A stretch of 64,000 nucleotides of DNA from Chrysopilus asiliformis. Lineage: Eukaryota; Arthropoda; Insecta; Diptera; Rhagionidae. This document shows, piece by piece, positions 1 through 10,100 of this stretch. Made by a program: the position numbers and the translations under genes. Location of the stretch: contig OZ035963.1 of the NCBI GenBank assembly GCA_964034945.1, forward strand, positions 65,988,682 through 66,052,681, written 5' to 3'. The notes under the pieces are model-generated. The model ran no database searches. It worked only from the letters and a program-made list of their open reading frames with translations, and was not told the DNA's origin. How positions within the stretch are numbered: the first letter of the stretch is position 1; every line of letters starts with the position of its first letter.

Positions 1-162
1 GCCCACAAAAAGCTTCTTATAGGCACCATTTCATCTAAAATCTAAAAATTCGTTTCAACTTAACAAACTCCGTTTGTTTTGATAAAAAGACTCATTCAAT
101 CTATAAATTTGTTAAAACTTCTATATTCATCGTCTTCCTCATTCAATTGCGATGGTTTTTTT

Positions 163-571
163 TTGTTTAAATCCCTTGTCACAGATTTTACACACATACT
201 CTTTTATATCTGAATGCAACTTGACGTGATAATGAAGTGCTCTACGCCTAGCAAAGGTCGCTGTAAACTCGAAAGGCTTTTCGTCCGAATGCGACGTCAT
301 GTGTTCTTTAAGGCAGGCTTTCGTCAGAAACATTTTATTGGAAATTTTACATTGAATTTTCTTTTCTCGAATGTTTTTTGAATTTTGTGGCTGTTTAACA
401 GAGATTGTGTACGAAAATTGGCGCCGTACTCCTCGCACTGATACGGTTTCTAAAAGTTACAAGAAAAAAAATTAAAAATAGCAGTTAATTTCACTATTTC
501 CTACCTCTCCACTTCCAGTTTGTTTCCTGAAGATCTTTCGCATCGTATGGTTTGAAGAGAAATGAATGAGA
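163..571 (-). pseudogene. Relic copy of the adjacent C2H2 zinc-finger gene
   Basis: This stretch aligns by eye with the intact minus-strand gene at 653-2055. Positions 163-465 match its last exon (CLKEHMTSHSDEKPFE, ARRRALHYHVKLHSD, KEYVCKIC). Positions 511-571 match part of its first exon (the segment around QETNCKLE). The first-exon match runs straight into the exon-end sequence GGAGAG|GTAG, so roughly 650 bp of finger-coding sequence has been deleted. Frameshifts separate the start and end of the last-exon copy. Key zinc ligands are lost: one finger has lost both cysteines and another has Ser in place of Cys. Donor and acceptor relics around a short intron remain, so it arose by DNA duplication and not retroposition. 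It is very unlikely to make a working protein. Confidence 0.82.
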
Positions 572-637
572 TTAATTTTTTAATGTAATCTTGTTTTTTG
601 GGTATTATTCTTAAAAAAGGATTCTCTTATGTTTAAT

Positions 638-643
638 TTTATT
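638..643 (-). promoter_or_regulatory. Poly(A) signal AATAAA of the ten-finger gene
   Basis: AATAAA on the minus strand begins about ten bases after the stop codon of the zinc-finger gene, so the 3' UTR may be very short. Confidence 0.5.
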
Positions 644-652
644 AAAATTTCC

Positions 653-2055
653 CTATTTACTCTCGTCATTGAGCTTTGAAGATTTCTTCTCATTGACAAC
701 TCCATGCGTTTTCATATGCGAATATAGACCGGGGCTTTGTTTAAATCCCTTGCCACAGATCTTACAGACATACTCTTTTATATCTGAATGCAGCTTGACG
801 TGATGTCGAAGAGCTCTACGTCTTGCAAAGGTCGCCGAACACACATTACACTCGAAAGGCTTTTCGTCGGAATGCGAAGCCATGTGGTCTTTAAGGCAAG
901 CATTTGTCAAAAACATCTTTTTGCAAGTTTCACATTCGATTTTCTTTTCGTGCGTGTGATTTCGAATTTTGTGGCTGCGGAATCGACCCCTTGAACGAAA
1001 ACTAGCTCCGCACTCCTCGCACTGGAACGGTTTCTACAAATTACAAAAAAAAAATAATTCTTGGAATGAATTTTACATTTTTGTACCTCTCCAGTGTGTA
1101 TACGCATGTGTGTTGTTTTCTCTCCGTTTACGAAAAAGGTGCTCTCGCAATAATCACATTTGAATCGTCTTTCTCTAAGATGCTTCCTTTTCATGTGGAT
1201 TTCCAAACCATTTTTTGTAATATATCCTTTAGAGCAAAGGTCACACTTAAATGGTCTTTCGCCCGTGTGATGAAGCAAATGTCGATTCAGTTGACGTTTC
1301 TCGAAAAACACTTTCGGACATTCTGTACATTGGAATCTTTTCTCACTCTTGTGGTTGTTCTCGTGTACTTTCCGCTGAATCTGATCGAGAAAGAAGCTAT
1401 CACAGTGTTTACATTTAAAGTGGCCAGGCTGTTTCGCTTTAGTTTTACTTCTGACTTTAATTCGTCGTAATAGATGGTCTTTATTCTTTAAATCATCACT
1501 ATTGCTTTTTAGGACAGATTGTTTTTCTGTTTTTGATTTAGGAATAGACGATTTTGTGTTATCGGTATTTTTGTGCTGCTTCAAGTGTTTTCTCAGGCCC
1601 ACCTTTGTTCGTAATGACTTTCCACATTCCGCGCAATCAAACTTGGCTTCTAGATTTTCAAATTCTTCAGTACCGTTTAGATTTGATCCTCCTGAATCCG
1701 GATTTTCATTCTCCATATTATCGAAACTGATTTCCGGTTCCAAAGCAGTGGGTTGTTCCAACTTGCAATTTGTTTCCTGTGGATTTTCCGCATCGTATTG
1801 TTTGAAGAGAATCGAATGTGTTTCTTGAATATGGTCTGTAAACTGTTCATATTGTGTAAATTTATCTCTGCAGAAATAGCAAGCGAAGGTGAATGTCCGA
1901 TTCTCGAACAAAAATATGTCACCACACTTTGAAGCCTTGGCCAAAAAGTCTTCATCTGACGGTAAATCTTCCCATAATGTGTCACATTTGATGTCCAATT
2001 CATTTTTGATTATGTCGGTACTCGCATTGACAAATTCAATTGCGTTTGAGCCCAT
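653..2055 (-). CDS. C2H2 zinc-finger protein, ten fingers, two exons
   Basis: Probable DNA-binding transcription regulator of the nucleus. Exons read 2055-1087 and 1033-653. The 53-nt intron is phase 0 and falls in a linker (HTGE|KPFQCEEC). The product is about 449 aa. An isolated N-terminal finger (CYFC-x12-H-x4-H, about residues 59-79) sits in a conserved block beginning KCGDIF. An acidic and then basic linker follows, and then nine tandem fingers, several joined by HTGE(R/K)PF-type linkers. The last two (ARRRALRHHVKLH, CKICGKGFKQSPGLYSHMKTH) are the best conserved with the paralogue at 2630-4282. The ATG at 2055 is the first in frame. A poly(A) signal lies about ten bases past the stop. 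No ZAD or KRAB domain is visible. The specific orthologue and target genes cannot be named. Confidence 0.93.
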
Positions 2056-2629
2056 TGCTGATTAATAAAAATTGAAATTATTAATAAACCGCAAAGAAAA
2101 CAAATCCCAAACAATAACATACCAAAACCATTCACAATGACCACTCACGATTGACATGTTACAGGTGCCCTATAGCTTAGATTATAATCTACAGAATGGA
2201 GAGTGGAAATCAGCATTTCAAAGACTACCCTCCTGAGTAGAACAGTCTATTAGGGCAGTATGAATAACTTTTTCCCCAGATTAGAGCAGTCTGCAAACAA
2301 TTTTTCAATTTATTAAAAAAACTACGAATTTTTAAATTTTTCGATACCTCAGACATGAGTTTTTACTTATATTAACTGATTTCAGTTATTTTAGCAGATA
2401 TTTGTAGCAATGGATCAAATTTTTAAAGTTTTTCGAATTCAATTTTAAGATTAGTGGCCATTGTCCACTATCTAGATTACAGGCTCTCTAATGCATTTTC
2501 GATTATTGTGAACACTGGTTGAATCTTGAATAACGTCAACAAAAAGATTTCGTGTGAATACGCCTCCTGTTTTCTTTCAAGAGTTGTTTGTGTTTTCATT
2601 GTACCAGGTTTATTAAAAATAATTAAACA
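2056..2629. promoter_or_regulatory. Shared upstream region of two divergent zinc-finger genes
   Basis: The 574 bp between the two head-to-head zinc-finger start codons must hold both promoters and 5' UTRs. It is AT-rich. I see no open frame of note and no clear TATA box that I would assign to either gene. Confidence 0.5.
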
Positions 2630-4282
2630 ATGGACAGTAATAACACAGAATTGATAGATACTAGTAATAGATTCATGAAATCCACCCAAGAAGTTGTCAA
2701 TGGCAATTTTGCTACCAAAATTGAAGATTTCTTCGAAAACTCAAAATGCGGTGATATTTTTGTTTATCAAGACGGGAGATTCTTATTTTGTTGTTATTTT
2801 TGCGGTGAAAGAATAACGGTTTATGATGAATTTACGGATCACATCGTGAACGCACACTCGATGCTTTTTAAGCACGATCAAGACGTAGTGCTAGAAAATC
2901 AGATAAAATTAGAAGATAATCCTGAAGTAGCTGAATCTTCACGGAAAACTTTTTACGATATTTCTGAGGTTCAGCAAAATGGAACGTCTAAATTAAAGGC
3001 AGTAAAAAGTGAAATCAAATCTAAAGATAATGAGGTAAAGATTCGTGAAATTAATATGCTTAAATGTTAATAAAACCAAAAAAAAAAACGGAAAAAAGAT
3101 AATGTTATTCAACGTGATAACCGGTTATAACGGCCGCCGCAGGACGAAAGGGTCGCCTTTATAACAGATTCTTTTTGTAGTTCTGTTTTCTAAACTTTTA
3201 GTAAATTTGAATAAGTTTTTAATTTAATTTCAATCATGTTTTTCCAAAGGCAAACACACTTCTGGAATGTGAAAAATGTGGAAAGTCCTTTCAGTCCAGA
3301 TCGGGCTTAGCACGGCATCGAAAGTTCCAAAATCACCCGAAAGAACAAAAGCCGAAGAAAGAAAAACCAGAGCCGAAGGAGCGAGTTAAGCCCACACTAA
3401 ATTGCCAGTTTTGTAATCGTCTATTCTCAAGAGTAAAAATTTAAAAATACATAATCGTAGCCAAAGATTAGGTAAATAAAGATAAGAATCCTAGAGCATA
3501 TTTTGGGATACCAAAAAATCCGACAGTGGAAATGGATTTTGCAAAACGATTATTTCCCCTTATATTTTGTCGCTTAACTATTAAAAAATCAATAAAAATA
3601 TTGGAATTACGCGCGTTACTTGATTAAAATTCATAACTCTACCGTATTTTCCGTACATTTTAAAAGAAAGTTCTGTGAAAAGTTCTTTTGTTGCTTATCT
3701 TTAGTTACATAATCTTTGTTGTAGCGTATTTGTTCATTATTTATTATAAATTTTATAGCCAATAGCCCGTCAAATACACGAAAGGATTCACACAGGTATA
3801 ATAATTGTTATCTGATGATTATAATCGATTATGAAATTTAAATTTTAGGTGAACGACCCATTCAGTGTGATGAATGTGGACGTAAATTCATGTGTTTCGC
3901 AGATATGACGCAGCACAAAATACGACTTCATTTGAAATTGAAGCGATACGAATGCACAGTGTGCAAAAAGAAATTCGTCTGTACTACTAGTCTAAAGGAT
4001 CACATGGCAACTCATTCAGATGCGAGACCCATTTCATGTACGCTTTGTGCTGCTACATTTCCAAGGAGACGGGCTTTGCGACATCACATGAAGTTACATT
4101 CGGACGTTAAAGAGTATGTGGACAGGGGAAATATTCTTAACTTTAAATTTCGCTTGGATTTTAGATACGTTTGTAAAATTTGCGGCAAGGAATTCAGACA
4201 GAGTCCGGGATTGTATTCGCATATGAAGACACATGGAGTTGCTGCGAAGAAAAGGCCACAGGAATCTGACAATGATACTTAA
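2630..4282 (+). CDS. C2H2 zinc-finger protein, paralogue with a frameshift
   Basis: Inferred exons are 2630-3034, 3250-3471, 3849-4113 and 4165-4282. The protein starts MDSNNTELIDT and shares with the minus-strand gene the N-terminal block KCGDIF...CYFC...FTDHI...HSMLFK and the final fingers (RRRALRHHMKLH, QSPGLYSHMKTH). Fingers equivalent to numbers 4 to 6 of the paralogue are absent, and one finger has lost its last histidine (KIHNRSQR). In the second exon, a run of five A at about 3435-3439 lacks one base compared with the frame needed to reach LKIHNRSQRLGERP, so a stop follows at once. Either the gene is recently broken or the assembly has a homopolymer error. The last intron (4114-4164) is only 51 nt and has no in-frame stop. 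AATAAA follows the stop. Confidence 0.75.
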
Positions 4283-4292
4283 TTGTATATTT

Positions 4293-4298
4293 AATAAA
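4293..4298 (+). promoter_or_regulatory. Poly(A) signal AATAAA of the plus-strand zinc-finger gene
   Basis: AATAAA lies 11 bases after the stop of the plus-strand zinc-finger gene. This short 3' end mirrors that of its paralogue. Confidence 0.5.
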
Positions 4299-4423
4299 AT
4301 ATGAGAATAGAGTTATAATATTTAGAATCTTTTTTTTATCATTTTTAATGGAATTTTTGACAGACACAACCGAATCGGTCGATTATGGTCCGAATCAAAA
4401 GTAAGACCATTGCGGACTAAAAA

Positions 4424-4560
4424 AGACCGGGGAGTCTATTACGGAATACGCTCGTAATTGTAACGATCGGGAATTGCCGGTTGTTAGTAGAGAACATTAG
4501 CAACAACATACAAGCTCCGATCGTTACGATTACGATCGTACTCCACAATAGCCTCTCCCC
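4424..4560. repeat. Hairpin-forming inverted repeat, MITE-like
   Basis: Arms at about 4427-4470 and 4517-4558 are imperfect reverse complements of about 40 bp. The innermost 18 bp (GTAACGATCGG side) match almost perfectly, and the ends both read GGGGAG. A 46-bp loop separates them. Length and structure fit a foldback or MITE-type element. No coding capacity. Confidence 0.6.
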
Positions 4561-7062
4561 CAGTTCGGTTTGCATTTAGGTGTTGCAAAATTGGTCCAAT
4601 CGAACCGGTTTGATGCCGCCCATAAACGCGACTTATGTTACCTGGCGATTACAATTAAGAGTTTAGCCCCACTTCTATTTTCAATCGACCGATTGGCAAT
4701 CGTAGCTGCTATCAGCGTCCGGTCAGCCGGGAGTTTTTTTTTTAAATAGCTTCAGTTAAATGTTTGTGCCACCGAAAATCCTGGAAAAGTCCTTGGCAAA
4801 GGATATGGAGTCGCAATCGTGATATCGGCAATGGGATTGATTCAGGGAGTTCCTGCATCATTTATTTTATACGCCAAATAGATTTTTAAATTTCTTGCAA
4901 CATTTTTAATAAAAACAAAATAAAACTGCAACTGATTTGATTTTTTAGTTTTTATTTTTTAGCTTATTTTCAAGTCATATTTTTTTGCATGTCTTTAAGG
5001 AATTTTGTTTGATTTTTTTTTATGTTTTTAATTTATTTTCTCCTAATTAATGCACTAAATATAATAATAAAGTTTCTCATTCATATAAATTAATAATAAA
5101 AATATTCTGTACAATCAGTCATTTTGTCGCATAGAACATTTATCTTCATTTCATTATTATTATTATTTTTTTGTTTCATTTATCAAAAATCGTTTTATTG
5201 ATTTTTTTTTTGTATTTAATTATTGTTTTTTTTTCGCGAAATAAATATCTAAATATTATTATAGAATAAATATAATATTTATTGTAATTATTCATTTTTT
5301 ATTAATTGTCCGATTATAATAATTAAATTACGATTCGCTTGCTATTTAATTAAATGTGATAATGAATGATCAAAAAAGAAAATTTTCAATCAAAAGCTTT
5401 AAAACGATGATGGCTTCACTCGTGTCAATGATTTTTTTTTAGTTGTAGGCGTGTTTGGATTTTTTCACTAAATTGAATTCGATTTTATTTATTATAAAAG
5501 TAATACGTGTTTAGAGAGAAAATGAAAATAAATCGTATATCAAGGCGGATTTAATTTGTTTTGTTATTTAGAAGGCAAAATTTATCATGACAAACAGAAA
5601 GATTGGAAATTTAAAAAAGTTTTGAGCCCTTAAATTAATTTTGCATGGAAATTGAGAAATTTTTTTAGTTTGAGGCAATTATTCGGTGTTGGTTAGCCGG
5701 CAGAAGGTGGTATTTGGCGATTTTTAAATAAAAACAATGAAAAATTGCTCGTGAAATACTCTCATAATGTAGTTTTCACTAAAAAATTGAGGGAAATGCT
5801 TTTTTTGACTAAAAAGAACTATGAGTTGCCCAATAATATGAATTCCTAAAGACATCAAAACAAATTTAGACACTTTTCATTCTACAAACGGTTCTTATTT
5901 GAATAATGTTTATTCGTTCTGACTTTAATTGTTTGACTGTGCAAATATAAGCCTTTGGTAGAAGTAGAAACGTCTAAATTTGTTTGGTTCTCTTTGAAAA
6001 TTCACCGAAATGCGGTAACACAACACAATTGGTAAGAAAAAAGTAATAATTCAAGGGTCAAAACTTGCACAAATATTTTTTAAAGCGTTTAAATGAATGA
6101 AAGATTTGTGTATTTGTTTTCCTAATTTTTGTTATATAAATTTTTCTTATATATCGTCAAAGCGCTGCTAGCAACAACAATTTAAATAATAAAAGTATAC
6201 TAGACAAGTTTTAAGCAGTATTATAATTTTTTTTATAAGATTATATAAGAATTTTCTTTAAATTTTATTATATAATAATACAAAGTTACACTTTATTCAT
6301 TTTCATTTCTTCCTTAAGTCGATATAATAAATAATTTATATATTTTTTAAATAGGAAACCTGATTATTACGATTTTTTATTAAAATTTTGTATTGTTTCG
6401 TTCGAATGCGTTTTGTTTATGTAATTTGGTTGTAGTAGATGTGATTATTTTGAATTCCTTTAATATTACTTAATGATTTTATGGAACTTGTTGTATTTTT
6501 CATATTATAAATAATTTATAATCTCCTGTTATTCATTTTACACTCCATAAAATCAAATAACAGCAAAAAAGAAATTACTTTTCTACAAATTAAAATACCG
6601 TTTTTTATACATTTTTCAGTTTGTAACAAGATTACTATTTTCCGTGTTAAATTCTTTTACATTATGCATTGATGGGATGTTTACGGGGATAGTAGAGAAA
6701 AAGGCATTACGGGTTACTTTTTCAAACATTTCAGATTTCGATAATTGCGTTCCAACCGCATATGCGAACGACTTAAAACTCCTGCCGAGTACTCCTACGT
6801 AACAAAAAGTCTACCTAGCAGTACTTGCGAGTATTTTTAAGTAGTTTACATTCACGTGGTTGAAATGCATCGAAGAAATTACTTAATGTGGATCAGCCTT
6901 GGAAAAAAATACATGCAAATCTGAATTAGAATTTCCTCCCTTAACGATGGAAGGTGAAACCCATGTATCTTTACATCTAGTAGCTATCGTATGCGTATTA
7001 AATTTCGTTTATTGATCTTCAAAGCTTTTAATTAGGTGATGCTAATTTGTTCCAGCATCGGT
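4561..7062. other. AT-rich intergenic stretch, no gene seen
   Basis: Between the zinc-finger cluster and the 3' end of the hep gene the sequence is mostly A/T runs. I see no open frame with protein-like composition, no tRNA-like cloverleaf and no clear repeat with ends. Confidence 0.5.
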
Positions 7063-7068
7063 TTTATT
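7063..7068 (-). promoter_or_regulatory. Probable poly(A) signal AATAAA of hep
   Basis: Minus-strand AATAAA about 70 bases past the hep stop codon. Other AATAAA sites lie further on, so a longer 3' UTR is possible. Confidence 0.4.
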
Positions 7069-7139
7069 ATTTGTCAATCGGGGCAGAAATCATCACTGAA
7101 GCCATACCAATATCACATGACCATTATTTGAAGTGCTAC

Positions 7140-10100
7140 TCATTGGTCTATTGTCCGATAGATTCGTCTCTGTGGCTCCGGTGTGTAGTGGATTCTGGTC
7201 CGTAAGTGTTGCGGTGATCCAGGCACACTCTCGGAACCTCGTCGCGGAGGCGGCAATGGCGGTGATGATGTTATGTACCTAGAAATGTGGAAGAAAAATT
7301 AAAGATTTTCGGACAATCGATTTTCTGCGTATTTTTTTTGTAAAGGAAGAAGGGATTCTCTGCTCTAAGGGTATCAAGATACGAGTATTAACTCACCTTC
7401 TTGGAAGCAAAGGTGATCCTGGCGGTTGGCCCAACTCCAGTAAATTCTTCCTAAGCAACAGTGGCGACTGTCCCCGATTGTACCGTGGCGGAGGATCTGG
7501 ACTTCTATGGCGGCGATCAACACTGCCGTTACCGTTTCCACTCAGGACGTGCGGATTCGGTGGTTGAATCTGCTGACTGCGGGGACTATGAAAATGACTA
7601 CTAGTGCCACCGCCCAGATGAACATTCTCGATTGGTGTTGGTATCGCCATTGCGGCTGTCACTGTTCCTAACGATGATGTTATTGTTGTTGTTGCTGCTG
7701 GCGCTACTGCTGCTGCTGCAATTGGTATCGATGATGTTAAACTAATAGCGGCTGAAGATGATGGTTTTATTATGGCTGCTCCGCCTGTTGTCGCTGATGA
7801 TGATGACGTCGTATTCGTTCGTATATTCTTATTATTATGGTGATTGTCACCTCGATCTTTGTCTCCAGTTGCTAAATGCAATTTAACATAGGAGGCAAAT
7901 TGTCGCTTGACAACACCTGCAATTGAATTGAACCATCCTGAATGCAGTCGACAAATATTTTTATACACATTATTGTTGAGCGTGAAGTGGTGGTTTGTTT
8001 GTTTGTTTATTTATTTAATGTTGTTCGTATTGTCCGTTGTGTAGCAGTGAATTTTGTTTGTTATTTCATTTTTTTCAATGTCCCAAAAAAATTTCAGTTC
8101 ATTTATTTGAAACAGTTTTGTTTGTTTGTTTGTTTTTAGACGTAATTTTTTTTATAAAATATGTTTATCAGAAATTTAGATGAAGTATGTGTGAAGATGA
8201 CAATTTGAGTTTATGTTTTGCGCAAGTGCATTGAATGTAGCGAGCAGTAGAGGATGAAAACAGCATAAAGCGAAAAAGAAACAAAAAGAAATAAATAAAA
8301 AAATATGTTTTATATGGTAGTGTCTAAGTAAATTTTTAGATATTAAAAAATGTTTCTATTTTTGTTAAAATCAAGCAATATTTGGAATATTGAAATTCTA
8401 TATATATAAAAAAAATAGATTATGAAAAAGCAAGCATGAAAAATATGAAATGGACTAAGCAAAATGTCATACCAAGTGCTTAAACCCCCTCCCCTGCTAT
8501 CTCAACTTATATAGGAAATTTTTTTGATTTGATTTTTACCAGCAGGCAAGTCGGAATACTAAACAGTTCCATTCGTAACAAATCCTCGCTTGAATACCGC
8601 TTTTTTTTGGGATCCCAACAATTATTCTAAGATTCTTATCTTTATTTACAGAATCTTTGATAATGGCGAGTAATTGGCGGCGCGTCAAATGCCAAAAACA
8701 ACATTGCCTTTGTCCCATTGGTTTTCAAATGATTAAAAAATTCCACTAGCCCCTTCAGCACCTCATCATTTCAATGAGCGCCCGCACTTACATTTGGTGT
8801 GACATTTATGTAGTTTCAAGCAAAAAAAAAATGAATTTTCAATGAAAATTGTGAACTATTTCTAATATTTCTTTTAACCTTTAGTCTACCGAAGTTTTTG
8901 TTTTGAATATTTTTATATTTTTCGAATCTATATATTGTGTGGAGTCGCTGAGATTGTATGTGACCTCGTTCTGGGCCACCCCGGCAGTCTAAAGGTTAAG
9001 AATTGATTTCATAACATAACAAAAAACTCGTACCTGATTCGTCTTTAAAATTGCCATCTTTGGATGTGATTGTTGGCTGCTGTTGTGGAGTTTGCTGATA
9101 TTGCTGTTGCTGTTGTGTCATCGTTCGTCCATATAAGTTATTACTGTAGACATTTTGAGTACCATAACCAGAGCTAGTGCCACCATGGCTAGCATAAGGA
9201 TTCGATAGATTCGATTGAACGACAGGTGGCGATTCACGGCCACCGATATATGTCTGTTTCATATTATTTGAGCATTGCTGATTTAAAACTGGAATATTTG
9301 AGTGATAATGAGGTGAAGTAGAATAATTTCCCCCTATCTGATGGTGATGTTGGTGCTGTTGGGGTGACGACGTAGCTGCTGTTGCCATTTGCCGATTATT
9401 GCCGTAAAACGATGACTCAGATAAATGTTGACTAGTTGGATTAGATTCTATTTGTGAGGGTATTTGGTTGCTCGGATGTAATTTCGCTACATAACTATTC
9501 AAGAATGGATTTGTGCTAGAATCTTTCCTCTGACGTTCGCGTTCCTTTTCGCGTAGCTGATTTTGCTGATGGTAGAAACGTTGTAAAACTGCAAAAGAAC
9601 ATTTTACCGTATTTAACACTTTCAAAATATTTCCAAATGTTTACCTATTGGACTAGTATTTCCCTGGAGTCGGGCATATTGCGTGCTATTATCATTTATA
9701 ATTGGTACCGTGGTTTGAAAACGTTTCCGTCCAGCTACTGGCGATGATGTCGCACTATTTGTTGATGTTATCGTACCGATATTACATATTACCCCACTAC
9801 CACCACCACCACCGCCGCCTCCTCCTCCTCCGCCCCCACCGTCTGGGGGATTCGATTTCCAAAAACCCTCAGGCTGCTGTTGAATCTTCTTTTGACTAAA
9901 TGGTGATGTCGTTATATTCCTAATTAATGTATGACCTATAATGGAAATAATAGAAGTGTAATTATGAGGATTTTCTTGCAAGATGTTTATAGTAAAATTC
10001 TTCGGATTTTTTCGCGAATTTCCACGAATGTAGCTTCTTAATCGAAAGCGATTAAGGAGATGAACATCTAAAGTATGCAAAACAGTTCCGAAACGCCTGA

